Positions 16,897 to 25,839 of a DNA stretch of 64,000 nucleotides are shown here, piece after piece. This DNA is from Candidatus Peribacteria bacterium (lineage in GTDB: Bacteria > Patescibacteriota > Gracilibacteria > Peribacterales > Peribacteraceae), in NCBI GenBank assembly GCA_020632295.1, contig JACKFU010000002.1, positions 124,001 to 188,000 of the forward strand, in the 5' to 3' direction. Positions within the stretch are counted from its first letter, which is position 1. Each line of letters opens with the position of its first letter. Both the position numbers and the translations under genes were made by a program. The notes beneath the pieces were generated by a model. That model was not told where the DNA came from. It was given only the letters and a program-made list of their open reading frames with translations, and made no database searches.

Positions 16897-17828
16897 GTAA
16901 CCCCGTATCACTCAACTGGCACCTAAACCATCATAGTCAGGCAGATCATGATCTGCGTCACCTTATTGTTGATATCTCAAGGGCATGTAAGTACATCAGC
17001 TACGCAATTCAAACAACCGAAGCAGGGCTAAGTGGTTCAAAAAACTCTTTTGGGGAAGAGCAACTCACACTCGATGTATTGGCTGATGATCTCGTTCGAG
17101 AATATCTCAGCGAGAGTGGTACAGTGTGTTGTTATGTTTCAGAGGAGCAGCCAGACATTGTAGAGCTTGATAAAAAGGGAGATTATACCGTTGTTTTTGA
17201 TCCTCTTGACGGCTCATCACTTGTCGATGCTAACTTTTCTATTGGCTCTATCTTCGGTATTTACAAAGGTGGCGATATTATTGGGAGAACACCACGCGAG
17301 CAGGTTGCTGCTTTATATGTACTGTACGGTCCACGCACAGTGTTAACGTACACACTTGGTAATGGCAAAGGTGTACATTCCTTTATTTTAAATGATGTTG
17401 GTGAGTATACATTGCTACGAGATCATCTTGGTGTTGGTGATGATGCTAAGGTCTACAGCCCAGGAAACCTTAGGGCCATTACGACGAACAGTGGTTATAA
17501 ATCTGCGATGCACTCATGGCTCGATGAGGAGAAAACACTGCGGTACTCCGGTTGTATGGTCGCAGATATTCATCATATCTTTGCTAAAGGTCAGGGTATT
17601 TTCAGCAATGTTGGTGGCGGCACAGAGAGTAAGTACCCAAATGGTAAGCTTCGTCACGTGTTTGAGTGCGGACCGTTTGCCTTCCTCATGGAGGAGGCTG
17701 GAGGAATAGCATCGAGTGGTTCAGAAAATATTTTAGATGTTCCTATTACCAGTGTTGACCAGAGGACACCACTTATTATTGGTTCGAAGAATGAGGTTGA
17801 ACGTGTGAATAACTTGCTTCATGCTTAA
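16893..17828 (+). CDS. fbp: Fructose-1,6-bisphosphatase, class I
   Basis: Hydrolyses fructose-1,6-bisphosphate to fructose-6-phosphate, the committed gluconeogenic step that also supplies GlmS substrate. 311 residues. Metal-binding motifs are EEQ (in YVSEEQPD) and VFDPLDGSSLVDANFSIGSIF. The sugar-phosphate region is LRYSGCMVADIHHIF and the C-terminal line is FLMEEAGG. Translationally coupled to the upstream gap by a 4-base overlap. It converges on a small hypothetical gene, overlapping by 4 bases. Confidence 0.95.
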   Translation: MSNPVSLNWHLNHHSQADHDLRHLIVDISRACKYISYAIQTTEAGLSGSKNSFGEEQLTLDVLADDLVREYLSESGTVCCYVSEEQPDIVELDKKGDYTVVFDPLDGSSLVDANFSIGSIFGIYKGGDIIGRTPREQVAALYVLYGPRTVLTYTLGNGKGVHSFILNDVGEYTLLRDHLGVGDDAKVYSPGNLRAITTNSGYKSAMHSWLDEEKTLRYSGCMVADIHHIFAKGQGIFSNVGGGTESKYPNGKLRHVFECGPFAFLMEEAGGIASSGSENILDVPITSVDQRTPLIIGSKNEVERVNNLLHA

Positions 17829-18151
17829 TCCCAAAATGGGTTTTCTTGGAGGTTTCCGATTGCTGTGTCGAGTGTAATATAGCTATCGACCTCTTTATCT
17901 TTTACTTTGCCTTCGAGTTTGTACAACTTACACATCGTGTGATAACTACCCCACGGGTAGTAGCGTACTTTCTTTTTTCGTGGTCTTCGGTGTTTCTTGT
18001 CATCAGCTTGTTCTTGCTTTTGAATTTCTGGGTATGGCCATTCCTTCGCTACTGGGTTGCCATCTTTGTCCCATTCTACAAGACCGATTGCTTTTTTGGC
18101 ATCTGGATCCACATAGACAAAATCGTCAGGTTTGTAGTGTATTGCAGTCAT
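17825..18151 (-). CDS. Hypothetical basic protein
   Basis: 108 residues, soluble, with a highly basic patch in the middle (KKHRRPRKKKVRYYPWGSYH) and a Tyr/Asp-rich start (IHYKPDDFVYVDPDAKKAIG). Follows the four-helix membrane protein gene on the same strand after 24 bases, so the two are likely co-transcribed. The basic patch could bind nucleic acid or a membrane surface; no family is recognised. Confidence 0.6.
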   Translation of the reverse strand: MTAIHYKPDDFVYVDPDAKKAIGLVEWDKDGNPVAKEWPYPEIQKQEQADDKKHRRPRKKKVRYYPWGSYHTMCKLYKLEGKVKDKEVDSYITLDTAIGNLQENPFWD

Positions 18152-18175
18152 GAGTCCATGCTAGCACATTTTACA

Positions 18176-18697
18176 TTAGAATCTATGATCTTCAGGCTCA
18201 ATTGCCGGTGGCGGAACAGATGCGGTGTATGTATGTATGTCTGGAGAAGTATGCTTTCTCTTCTCTTGAAAAAGAAGAAAGGAATACAGGCTGCTTACAA
18301 GGCTTCCAATAAGTGTACCGTAGAGTCCGAAGCTAATTTCTAACCGAAATTCAAACGACACTTTGGTGAGAACAGACCAAGCTGCCACCGTAAGTGCGGA
18401 TGCAAGTAGTGTTGTAAATAACCGAAGTCCGTCTTTGTTCTTCTCTTGCACAATAGCTGGCCCTCCTGTTAATGGGATAAGCGTCACGAGGAGTACGTAC
18501 AGATGGAGCAGTACAATAGCTATGCCAATAAATGAGGTAAAAAAGCCTAGCCCGGTATATGTAACGTGTTTTCCACCTAGCCACTCTCCACTCACCCAGG
18601 GAAATGCAACGCATACAAGCGCTGACAGCGAGCCGATATTTAGTATCTTTTCCTCAAGATCCAGCCTGAGGACATGTCGGATAAATTGAGAAGCCAT
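18176..18697 (-). CDS. Four-helix membrane protein, unknown
   Basis: 173 residues with four hydrophobic segments (about IGSLSALVCVAF, FFTSFIGIAIVLLHLYVLLVTL, TTLLASALTVAAWSVL and LYGTLIGSLVSSLYSFL) and a Pro-rich tail. The start is put at MASQFIRHV because TATGCT lies 6 nt before that ATG (18704-18709, minus strand). Upstream Met codons would add eight residues. Divergent from the glycosyltransferase at 18743, with a shared 45-base promoter zone. No function can be assigned. Confidence 0.65.
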   Translation of the reverse strand: MASQFIRHVLRLDLEEKILNIGSLSALVCVAFPWVSGEWLGGKHVTYTGLGFFTSFIGIAIVLLHLYVLLVTLIPLTGGPAIVQEKNKDGLRLFTTLLASALTVAAWSVLTKVSFEFRLEISFGLYGTLIGSLVSSLYSFLLFQEKRKHTSPDIHTYTASVPPPAIEPEDHRF

Positions 18698-18742
18698 GCT
18701 GAAAGCATAGCATTTCTTCACAAGGACAACTACACTAGGTTC

Positions 18743-19771
18743 ATGAGGCTAGTTATAGATGCCAGAGAAGCTTTTGCTGCTCAAAAAGCAGGGAAAGGCC
18801 AGTGGACGTATGGGTTTTTGCATGAACTCCTGACTCGTGATGTCGATTGTACTGTACTCACGGACACTCCCACACAAAATGCGACAGTACTTCCATCGGG
18901 GTTTGCGTTTCACAAAGCGGCTGCATCGTTTGTAAAACACAATGGTGGACTTTATATCAGTCCAACAAGTTTTGTTGTCCCTTTTCTACTGGGGGCATCG
19001 CATCCTTATATTCCCATTGTCCATGATATGATTGCGTTTAGGAGTGACCCACATGACCTAAAGGCAACTATGCTTGAGCGACTTTTGCTTCCCCGCACGG
19101 TGAAACATGCCGCACATATATGCACCGTAAGCTCTGCAACTCGCTCCGATCTTCTTCAGCGTTATCCTCGACTCGACGAGCATATGGTTACCAGTATTTT
19201 TGCAGGCCCAATGGTTGAACATGTACCACTTTCTCTTCCTGATGGAAAAACTATTCTCTGCATTGGGACATTGTGCCCTCGCAAAAACCAGCAACAACTT
19301 ATTGCTGCGTATGCTTCGTTACCGGATGCTCTGCGAAAGCAATACCGTTTAGTCTTAGTCGGTGGCCGCGGTTGGCATGATGATAGTATTGTGTGCTACG
19401 CAGAAAATACAAAGGGTGTCGAGTGGAAGAACTATGTATCGGATGAAGAGTATCAGCAGCTTCTTTCGAGTGCGACTGTCTTTGCCTATCCTTCTCTGTA
19501 TGAGGGGTTTGGTATGCAGGTTCTTGATGCAATGCAGCGCGGTATCCCTGTGTTAACGAGTGATAAGGGGAGTCTGGCAGAAGTTGCAGGCAACGCTGCT
19601 GTTATTGTCGACCCAACTCAAGAGCGCTCTATCGCTTCTGGGCTTATGTCTTTGCTTGAAGATGAAGATCTACGTACAGCTCTTTCTAGGCAGGGGCCTT
19701 CACAAGCTGCTCAATTTACCTGGAAACAAACTGTGGATATCTTCCTTGAAGTAGCGCAAATGTGCGTATAA
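18743..19771 (+). CDS. GT-B glycosyltransferase (GT4-like)
   Basis: 342-residue glycosyltransferase that probably adds a sugar from a nucleotide donor to an envelope glycan. N-terminal strand RLVIDAREAF, middle line HDMIAFRSDPHDL, and the GT4 donor domain with ILCIGTLCPRKNQQQLI and the E-x7-E motif SLYEGFGMQVLDAM. The start is at the ATG before RLVIDA, where TACACT ends 6 nt upstream (18731-18736). Related to the enzyme at 23.66 kb. The acceptor is unknown. Followed by nadK after 7 bases. Confidence 0.9.
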   Translation: MRLVIDAREAFAAQKAGKGQWTYGFLHELLTRDVDCTVLTDTPTQNATVLPSGFAFHKAAASFVKHNGGLYISPTSFVVPFLLGASHPYIPIVHDMIAFRSDPHDLKATMLERLLLPRTVKHAAHICTVSSATRSDLLQRYPRLDEHMVTSIFAGPMVEHVPLSLPDGKTILCIGTLCPRKNQQQLIAAYASLPDALRKQYRLVLVGGRGWHDDSIVCYAENTKGVEWKNYVSDEEYQQLLSSATVFAYPSLYEGFGMQVLDAMQRGIPVLTSDKGSLAEVAGNAAVIVDPTQERSIASGLMSLLEDEDLRTALSRQGPSQAAQFTWKQTVDIFLEVAQMCV

Positions 19772-19778
19772 TGCACCT

Positions 19779-20669
19779 ATGCTTATCTATAAGCGCATAG
19801 GAGTAACAGTCAAATCGGGTTTGAGCTACCGGCATGAGGCAGTCTCTACAGTTCTTGGCATCCTTGATACTCTCGGGGCTGACGTTCGTATTGATGAACA
19901 GCGAATGAGTGACGTACCTGAAGCAAAGCAATATGAGGTGTATGACTACAGTTCGGATGTTGACCTCCTACTTGTTATCGGTGGTGATGGCACTATTCTT
20001 CGTGCAGTTCGTGAGCTCCAAAACTTTGAAATTCCTATTTTTAGTATTAATAAAGGTACAGTGGGCTTCTTGGCAGAAGCAGAACTTGATGAAGCTGAGC
20101 AGATTGTCCCCCAAGTGCTCTCTGGTGGAGGAACCATTGAGCATCGCAGCATTCTTCACGTTCGCGGTATTCGCGACGGTACAGAGTTTGTTTCGGGGTT
20201 TGCTCTCAATGAAGCTGTTATTGCCCAAGGGACAATTGCACGCCTTGTCGATTTGCAAACAACAGTCAATGGTGAACCTCTTACGACATTTAATGCTGAC
20301 GGGCTCATTGTTTCTACGCCAACAGGTTCCACTGCATACAGTCTTGCTGCTGGTGGGCCTATTGTTCATCCAACACTCAATGCAACGATTTTGACACCTA
20401 TCAACCCGCACAGCTTTGGACAGAAGCCAATTGTTATTCCAAGTACGTACGATGTCACTATTACTGTTAGCGCGCCGCATAATAAGTTTCGCGATACAGA
20501 AGTTGTCCTAACGATGGATGGACAAAAATATGTACCACTACAAGATAAAGATGAAATTCACTGTTTTGGGTGTCCGCAGACCGTGAAGTTTCTACGACGA
20601 AGCGAAGATACTTTCTTTCATACACTTCGAAAAAAATTGCATTGGGGTGAACATTTACAGTCTCTGTAA
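19779..20669 (+). CDS. nadK: NAD kinase
   Basis: Phosphorylates NAD to NADP. 296 residues, with GGDGT in LLLVIGGDGTILRA (about 70), the NE/D motif FALNEAVI, and TPTGSTAYSLAAGGP. TATAAT (19767-19772) lies 6 nt before the ATG, a textbook leaderless arrangement. NADPH demand fits the NADP-type GAPDH signature at 15.9 kb, though this is only a thematic link. Confidence 0.96.
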   Translation: MLIYKRIGVTVKSGLSYRHEAVSTVLGILDTLGADVRIDEQRMSDVPEAKQYEVYDYSSDVDLLLVIGGDGTILRAVRELQNFEIPIFSINKGTVGFLAEAELDEAEQIVPQVLSGGGTIEHRSILHVRGIRDGTEFVSGFALNEAVIAQGTIARLVDLQTTVNGEPLTTFNADGLIVSTPTGSTAYSLAAGGPIVHPTLNATILTPINPHSFGQKPIVIPSTYDVTITVSAPHNKFRDTEVVLTMDGQKYVPLQDKDEIHCFGCPQTVKFLRRSEDTFFHTLRKKLHWGEHLQSL

Positions 20670-21224
20670 ACACTTTGCTACAGCAGTTCGTATGTGATCG
20701 TGATGCTCAATATGCGTAATATGAATGCATCTTGCTCTGTTTGCATACTCTTTTGAGGAACTTGTTGCTCCGACAAGCCCTGCATCTTCCATAATGTCTG
20801 CTTCTCGCTGCTGCTCTGAAAGGAGGAAAATATACCCTGCACAGTTCGATGGGTCACTTGCAAGACGTCGTACTTTTTTAACTTGGCGGAGTGATGGATC
20901 GCTAATAGCTACCACACTTGCCGATTGCATTTCACCATCTAGCACCGGAATATTATAGGAGTCTACTTTTTGTGTTAACTGAGGCTGTACTATTTCAATG
21001 TATATTCCTATCTCATCTGCAGTATCTTCTAGAATTTCTGTAACAGTACGAAGCTGTCTTTCAGCGTTCATAATATCCCATGACGTTACCTTATTTGTAA
21101 GGTGCTCTCGTTCCGCGTCCGTAAGACTGTGGTTTTGCTCTGTAGCTTGAATAAGTCGTTTTGTATTTGGTGCAATGATTGATGGCCGAAAAACAATAGC
21201 TGTCCTTGTATCATCTAGTTCCAT
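20655..21224 (-). CDS. Hypothetical protein
   Basis: 189 residues from MELDDTRTAIVFRPS. The chosen ATG has TATACC 6 nt upstream (21231-21236, minus strand); an upstream Met would add 12 residues. Mixed alpha/beta, without signal or membrane segment. The middle reads PVLDGEMQSASVVAISDPSL and the C-terminal half YIFLLSEQQREADIMEDAGLVGA, like a small Rossmann-type domain. Converges on nadK with a 15-base overlap. No family recognised. Confidence 0.55.
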   Translation of the reverse strand: MELDDTRTAIVFRPSIIAPNTKRLIQATEQNHSLTDAEREHLTNKVTSWDIMNAERQLRTVTEILEDTADEIGIYIEIVQPQLTQKVDSYNIPVLDGEMQSASVVAISDPSLRQVKKVRRLASDPSNCAGYIFLLSEQQREADIMEDAGLVGATSSSKEYANRARCIHITHIEHHDHIRTAVAKCLQRL

Positions 21225-21263
21225 AGAAGTGGTATAGCAAAAAAATCTACTTCTTTGCAAGTA

Positions 21264-22484
21264 TTAGCGAAGAATCATATCTTCGCGTTTTTGACCGGTT
21301 CCGATAAATGCTACTGGAACGTTCGTCTCTTTTTCGATACGTTCGATATATTTCTGTGCATGTTTGGGCAGTTGTTTCCACTCTCGTAGCTCTGCTGTTT
21401 TTTGTGTCCAACCTTCCATTGACTGCATTTCGCCTTGCAGCTCGAATGGGATAGAGTGTTCTTCATCTAACACATCGAGTTTTGTAATATTCCAATGGGT
21501 GAAGCCATTGATTCTTGCCACATAGGAAAGGTCATCTAGGCTGAGCCATCCTGTTCTACGCGGTCGACCCGTAGTGCTGCCGTACTCCCCTCCTCTATCA
21601 CGGAGTCTTGTGGCATCTGCTTCACTTGCTTCTGTTGGAAAAAGGCCCGAACCAACACGCGTACAGTACGCTTTTGCTACCCCAATGCACGAAGATACTG
21701 CACGTGGCGGAATACCGAGTCCTTGCAGAGCGCCTGCAAGGGTTGTCGAGCTGCTTGTGACATATGGATAGGTACCGTGGTCAATATCAAGAAGAACAGC
21801 CTGTGCTCCTTCTATGATAATTGTTTGATCATTCTCCATTGAACTGTGAAGGAATGCTGCTGTGTTTTTTATGCACTTCCCAATGCGGTTGTTACTCAGT
21901 TGCATCTGCTTTAGTTCATTATCGACATGAACAGTTACGTTGTATGCATGTTTTATGAATGCTGCACGCTGTTCAAGCTCTGCACGCATATCGCTGTCTA
22001 AAGACCCCATACGAATGCCAACTCGTTGCGCCTTGTCCATGTATGCAGGGCCAATGCCTCGCTTTGTAGTGCCAATTTCCTGCCCCTTTTCTTTACTACG
22101 CATTATTTCAAGTGCTGCATCGATGTCCTTGTGATAATCAAAAACAATGTGTGCTTCTTCGGAGATATGTAGCCGGTCGATAATATCGATACCGTGTTCT
22201 TGTAGCAGGTCAATTTCCTCAAGTAGAGTTGGGAGGTGGATGACTAGTCCTGAGCCAAGGACAATTTGCTTCCCCTCATGCAGACATCCCGATGGGAGCA
22301 AATGAAAAACGTGCTTGTGGTCACCAACAACAATCGTATGGCCAGCATTTGCACCGCCGCAAGCTCTAGCGATAATGTCGTACTCTTTTGCGAGAAGGTC
22401 GACCACTTTCCCCTTCCCTTCATCTCCCCACTGCGCACCGATAACCGATGTAACGGGGCCGAATTGCTTAGTGAAAGATTTCAC
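21264..22484 (-). CDS. purA: Adenylosuccinate synthetase
   Basis: GTP-dependent ligation of IMP and aspartate on the way to AMP. 406 residues with GAQWGDEGKGKVVDLLA (GTP loop), ANAGHTI, GTTKRGIGPAYMDK, the EGAQAVLLDIDHGTYPYVTSS signature and TGRPRRTGW. Slightly shorter than the usual 425-430. The start overlaps the stop of a 116-residue gene upstream by 4 bases (ATGA), so the two are coupled. Confidence 0.97.
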   Translation of the reverse strand: MKSFTKQFGPVTSVIGAQWGDEGKGKVVDLLAKEYDIIARACGGANAGHTIVVGDHKHVFHLLPSGCLHEGKQIVLGSGLVIHLPTLLEEIDLLQEHGIDIIDRLHISEEAHIVFDYHKDIDAALEIMRSKEKGQEIGTTKRGIGPAYMDKAQRVGIRMGSLDSDMRAELEQRAAFIKHAYNVTVHVDNELKQMQLSNNRIGKCIKNTAAFLHSSMENDQTIIIEGAQAVLLDIDHGTYPYVTSSSTTLAGALQGLGIPPRAVSSCIGVAKAYCTRVGSGLFPTEASEADATRLRDRGGEYGSTTGRPRRTGWLSLDDLSYVARINGFTHWNITKLDVLDEEHSIPFELQGEMQSMEGWTQKTAELREWKQLPKHAQKYIERIEKETNVPVAFIGTGQKREDMILR

Positions 22485-22831
22485 ATTTCCATTGTAGATG
22501 ATTTGCTACCTACAGCAATGTCATCCTGTAATTTTTTCGCTAACTTGTAATCGCCACATAGTATGGCATCTGCTTGTTGAATTCGAAGAGAGAATTTATG
22601 TGATTGTGTTTCACGCTCATGCATGCCAAGAGAACTACTCAACGCATCAACAATAACTTTCATTTTTTTGTTTTGAGGAAATCGCTGAAGATATCGTGAC
22701 CCTAATTCAATCAGTCGCTGAACATCTTCATGGTTATTGCGAACCATAGTTCCTGCAACTTCTTCAACAGGACTCATTTTACTGAGTCTTCTCAGAATAG
22801 TTGCTGCGTTTAACATTCTGGGATTTTCCAT
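22481..22831 (-). CDS. Hypothetical helical protein
   Basis: 116 residues, all-helical and basic, starting MENPRMLNAATILRRL, with no signal or membrane segment. It lies between prmC and purA on the same strand and its stop overlaps the purA start by 4 bases. The helix-rich core (VQRLIELGSRYLQRF, AILCGDYKLAKKLQDD) gives no recognised family. Confidence 0.55.
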   Translation of the reverse strand: MENPRMLNAATILRRLSKMSPVEEVAGTMVRNNHEDVQRLIELGSRYLQRFPQNKKMKVIVDALSSSLGMHERETQSHKFSLRIQQADAILCGDYKLAKKLQDDIAVGSKSSTMEM

Positions 22832-22852
22832 GTTAGGTATATTATACCTTTC

Positions 22853-23638
22853 TTATGCAAGTGCAAGGCATTGATCTGTTTTGCACTCAATGCAAATACC
22901 GCAACAAAATGGATGTTTAGATGCATATTTTACGATTTGCTGTAGATGATTCACTCCATCATCTCCGCTAAACAGTGCACTATGTGGCTCGTATTCATAG
23001 ACATCTTGTGGAAGGGTTTCACTGCTAGGAATGTATGGTGGATTGCTGACGATGAGGAATGGTTCAGATACATTCTGAATCGGTTCTAGGAGATTTCCTA
23101 AACGAAAATCGATATCTGCATTTAGTTGCTTCGCATTTTGCGTAGCAATCTTCAGAGCTGCCTCAGAGATATCTGTTGCAATCACTCGGAGGTCTGGCCG
23201 TTCCAGTGCAATTGTTATTGCTATACAACCACTACCAGTTCCGATATCTATCACTGTACGGACATGTTCCACTTTGCTAAAAAGCTTTGCTACTGCGACG
23301 ATGTCTGTATCTGTTTTTCGTACGTCATCTTCACCTGTTTTAAGGACATGGAGAGTTAGATCTATAAGCCCCTCTGTTGCTGGCCTTGGAATAAGAACAT
23401 CTGGAGTTACAAGAAAATCACGACCGTAAAATTCTTTCTGACCAATAATGTAGGCAACTGGCTCCCCGCGTTTTCTCCGCTGCATGTGTGTTGTACATGT
23501 TTGCAACATATCATCATCGATGCGGTTTTGTGAGCAGATAATGAGTTGTTCGCGTGATACGCCAAGGATGTGAGCAAGAATAACCTCTGCATCAAGTGAA
23601 TCTAAACCCGAAGAACGTAGTGCTTCTTGAATGGTCAC
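22853..23638 (-). CDS. prmC: Peptide chain release factor N5-glutamine methyltransferase, C-terminally short
   Basis: SAM-dependent methylation of the GGQ glutamine of release factors. Start set at GTG (VTIQEALRSSGL) because TATAAT lies 6 nt before it (23645-23650, minus strand) and the frame upstream overlaps the divergent glycosyltransferase. Motifs: REQLI, KEFYGRDFLVTPDVLIPRPATEGL, VIDIGTGSGCIAI and NPPYIPSS. The protein stops at IECKTDQCLALA, so the last ~35 residues of the usual domain (the strand-helix ending in AGRDR) are missing. The catalytic parts remain. Confidence 0.9.
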   Translation of the reverse strand: MTIQEALRSSGLDSLDAEVILAHILGVSREQLIICSQNRIDDDMLQTCTTHMQRRKRGEPVAYIIGQKEFYGRDFLVTPDVLIPRPATEGLIDLTLHVLKTGEDDVRKTDTDIVAVAKLFSKVEHVRTVIDIGTGSGCIAITIALERPDLRVIATDISEAALKIATQNAKQLNADIDFRLGNLLEPIQNVSEPFLIVSNPPYIPSSETLPQDVYEYEPHSALFSGDDGVNHLQQIVKYASKHPFCCGICIECKTDQCLALA

Positions 23639-23656
23639 ACTGTTATTATACAGGTG

Positions 23657-24694
23657 ATGGCACGTATTGGCATTGATTGTCGGTTCGCTTCTGCTCTTGC
23701 AGGGCTTGGGACGTATACCCGTAGTATTGTCCCACCTCTCCTTGAGTATTTGAAAGATCATGATTGCCTTCTTATTGTTCGCTCTCTTGATGAGGAGTGG
23801 TTGCGATGTACTCCAACATCCGTTCGCGTTGTTCTTGATGCGCCCCACTACTCTTTTTCAGAGCAACTCCTTCTGCCTCGTAGACTGAAAGAACTCTCCA
23901 TAGATCTTCTCTACAGTCCACACTTTAATGTTCCTTTGTTTCCGGGTGTGCCATTTGTCTGCACTGTTCATGATCTTACACTTCATCATTACCCGAATTC
24001 TGCTGGGCGTATTAAGCAACTCGCCTATCGTATTGTTATGCGGCGAGCTGTTACTCGTGCACGAGAGGTTATTACGGTGAGTCAATTTACGCAGCAAGAC
24101 GTACAAAAACACTATGGCGTATGGTCGCATCATGTTACAGAAGGATATGGACCAGAGTTTACGAGACTCTCAACATCTACCGTACAGGCAGTGTGCTCGT
24201 CGTATGGTCTTCTTGGCTCGTACTTTCTTTACGTCGGTGGTAGTAACGAGCAGAAGAATCTTCAAATGCTTATTGATGCGCATAAGGCATCAAGCACAGA
24301 TATTCCCCTTGTACTTGTTTCTGGAGGCAAGGGGCTATCCAGTCTTTCTTTGCATGATTCTGTACATCTCCTATGCGATGTTCCCCATTACGACCTTCCT
24401 GCATTATACAACGGCGCTACCTGCTTTGTTACTGCTTCCCTCTACGAGGGGTTTTGTTTGCCTATTCTCGAAGCACGTGCATGTGGAACACCAATTATTG
24501 CGGCAAATACGACGGCAATCCCCGAAGTTGCAGGAGAGCATGCTGTACTTGTTTCTCCTACAGTTTCCAATATTTCAGAAGCACTTTCTTGCCCACCCAA
24601 CAAGGCAGATCTGCCCGATGCACAGTATTCTTGGGAGCATGCTGCTAGCGAGATTTCGTCTATATTGACGGATGCGCTTAAAAAAACAGTCTAA
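23657..24694 (+). CDS. GT-B glycosyltransferase (GT4-like)
   Basis: 346 residues, start MARIGIDCRFASALAGLGTY. N-terminal line PLFPGVPFVCTVHDLTLHHYP, donor domain FLYVGGSNEQKNLQMLIDAH and E-x7-E motif SLYEGFCLPILEARACGTP. Homologous to the enzyme at 18.7 kb. The DG.GTY start places it with glycosyltransferases of cell-surface polysaccharide synthesis. Divergent from prmC with overlapping -10 boxes; TATTAT lies 7 nt before this ATG (23644-23649). Confidence 0.9.
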   Translation: MARIGIDCRFASALAGLGTYTRSIVPPLLEYLKDHDCLLIVRSLDEEWLRCTPTSVRVVLDAPHYSFSEQLLLPRRLKELSIDLLYSPHFNVPLFPGVPFVCTVHDLTLHHYPNSAGRIKQLAYRIVMRRAVTRAREVITVSQFTQQDVQKHYGVWSHHVTEGYGPEFTRLSTSTVQAVCSSYGLLGSYFLYVGGSNEQKNLQMLIDAHKASSTDIPLVLVSGGKGLSSLSLHDSVHLLCDVPHYDLPALYNGATCFVTASLYEGFCLPILEARACGTPIIAANTTAIPEVAGEHAVLVSPTVSNISEALSCPPNKADLPDAQYSWEHAASEISSILTDALKKTV

Positions 24695-24750
24695 ATTCTG
24701 TAAATTTGGTTGCCATAGGGCTTCTTAGTGCCTACACTCTCTCGGCATTT

Positions 24751-25185
24751 ATGCTTTGTATTCGCCTCCAAAGAACCGGTAACAAGAACAACCCGACATT
24801 TCGTTTGGTTGCTGCAGATAAGCGTAGTAGCGCAAAAAAGAACCCAAAAGAGATTTTAGGGCACTATCTTCCAACGAGGGATCCTTCTGTATTTGAATTT
24901 AAGAAAGATCGTGTTGAGCACTACCTTAGCAATGGCGCTGTTCCAAGTGACACCGTTGCCCGCCTTCTTTCGAAGGCAGGTGTGAAGAACCTAGAAAAGT
25001 ACATGGAGCGCTACACAAAGAAGAGAAAGAAGAATGCTCCACCAGAGGAAGAGGCGCCACCAGCACCTCCACCTGCTGCCGCTGAAGAACCACAACCTCA
25101 AGCAGAGGTAACAGAAGTTGCAGAGGAGCCAAAAGAGGAAGCTCCAGCTGAGGAAGAAAAGCCTGTTGAAGAGGCGACCTCATAG
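24751..25185 (+). CDS. rpsP: 30S ribosomal protein bS16 with acidic C-terminal tail
   Basis: 144 residues. The first ~85 are a normal bS16 (MLCIRLQRTGNKNNPTFRLV, then DKRSSAKKNPKEILGHYLP). Residues ~92-144 are an extension made almost only of Glu, Pro and Ala after a basic patch (RYTKKRKKN). The start is chosen at MLCIRLQR; upstream codons in frame are non-homologous. Followed by khpA, as commonly seen in bacteria. Confidence 0.94.
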   Translation: MLCIRLQRTGNKNNPTFRLVAADKRSSAKKNPKEILGHYLPTRDPSVFEFKKDRVEHYLSNGAVPSDTVARLLSKAGVKNLEKYMERYTKKRKKNAPPEEEAPPAPPPAAAEEPQPQAEVTEVAEEPKEEAPAEEEKPVEEATS

Positions 25186-25203
25186 CTCTACACTGTCTCC
25201 ACC

Positions 25204-25464
25204 ATGGCTGACCAAAACCTTCCTGGCTACGATTTCCTACAGTATGTACTTGAGGCTATTTGCGATGACCTTGAGCAGCTTTCTATCGAACAAATTCGAG
25301 ACGATATGGGAGTACTGCTTACTGTTAAAGTATCGGATAGTGACATGGGTAAACTTATTGGAAAAAGTGGGCAGACCATTAAAGCGCTTCGAACGCTACT
25401 ACGTATCATTGGCGGAAATGCCAATGAGCGTGTTAACCTGAAGGTACTTGAGCCAGAACATTAA
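25204..25464 (+). CDS. khpA: KH-domain RNA-binding protein KhpA
   Basis: 86 residues. One type II KH domain with the GxxG loop in LIGKSGQTIKALRTLL. KhpA proteins bind RNA globally and affect cell size and division in Firmicutes. The position after rpsP is conserved in many bacteria. An acidic N-terminal helix (YVLEAICDDLEQL) is typical. Confidence 0.92.
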   Translation: MADQNLPGYDFLQYVLEAICDDLEQLSIEQIRDDMGVLLTVKVSDSDMGKLIGKSGQTIKALRTLLRIIGGNANERVNLKVLEPEH

Positions 25465-25481
25465 TCTTCCCCCTGCCCCTC

Positions 25482-25799
25482 ATGCTTAGAGATCTCCTTG
25501 AAAATGCTAGTGTCTTAGAGATAATCGCTACGTTTGTAGCACTTGCCCTTATTGCCGCTTCTCTCCTTAGCTTGATCTACATCATTATCGGCGGTATTAC
25601 CTTTATTCTCTCTGCGGGTAACGAAGAGAAGATTAAGAAGGCAGTACACACCATTCGTTTTTCGATTATTGGACTCTTCGTGTCGTTCCTCGCTTTCTTC
25701 ATTGTTGCGTTCCTCGCACGTCTTCTCGATATTCCGTTTGATCTCAGCTTCTCACTGATTGTTGATTTAATGGGTGAAATCCTCAATTCGCTTCAGTAA
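25482..25799 (+). CDS. Small two-helix membrane protein, TrbC/VirB2-pilin-like
   Basis: 105 residues with two strong hydrophobic segments (LEIIATFVALALIAASLLSLIYIIIGG and TIRFSIIGLFVSFLAFFIVAFLARLL) joined by a short polar turn, SAGNEEKIKKAV. This hairpin layout with GGITFIL..GNEEKIKKA is typical of the pilin-like proteins common in Patescibacteria. No conjugation genes are near, so the role is open. The gene ends the rpsP-khpA run. Confidence 0.6.
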   Translation: MLRDLLENASVLEIIATFVALALIAASLLSLIYIIIGGITFILSAGNEEKIKKAVHTIRFSIIGLFVSFLAFFIVAFLARLLDIPFDLSFSLIVDLMGEILNSLQ

Positions 25800-25803
25800 A
25801 TCA

Positions 25804-25832
25804 TTGACATAGCCCTAAGGACCAAGCTTAAT
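25804..25832 (+). promoter_or_regulatory. Promoter of the first duplicated-leader gene
   Basis: TTGACA (25804-25809), about 17 bases, then CTTAAT (25827-25832). The -10 is weak. An inverted repeat AAGGACCAA (about 25817-25825) / TTGGTCCTT overlaps the promoter and leader, so it may be an operator or a terminator of the upstream gene. Confidence 0.45.
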
Positions 25833-25839
25833 GCAATTA

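Noticed and set aside
23639..23848. 70-residue N-terminal extension of PrmC
   Set aside because: It overlaps the divergent glycosyltransferase, is non-homologous, and the GTG at 23638 has a TATAAT box 6 nt before it.
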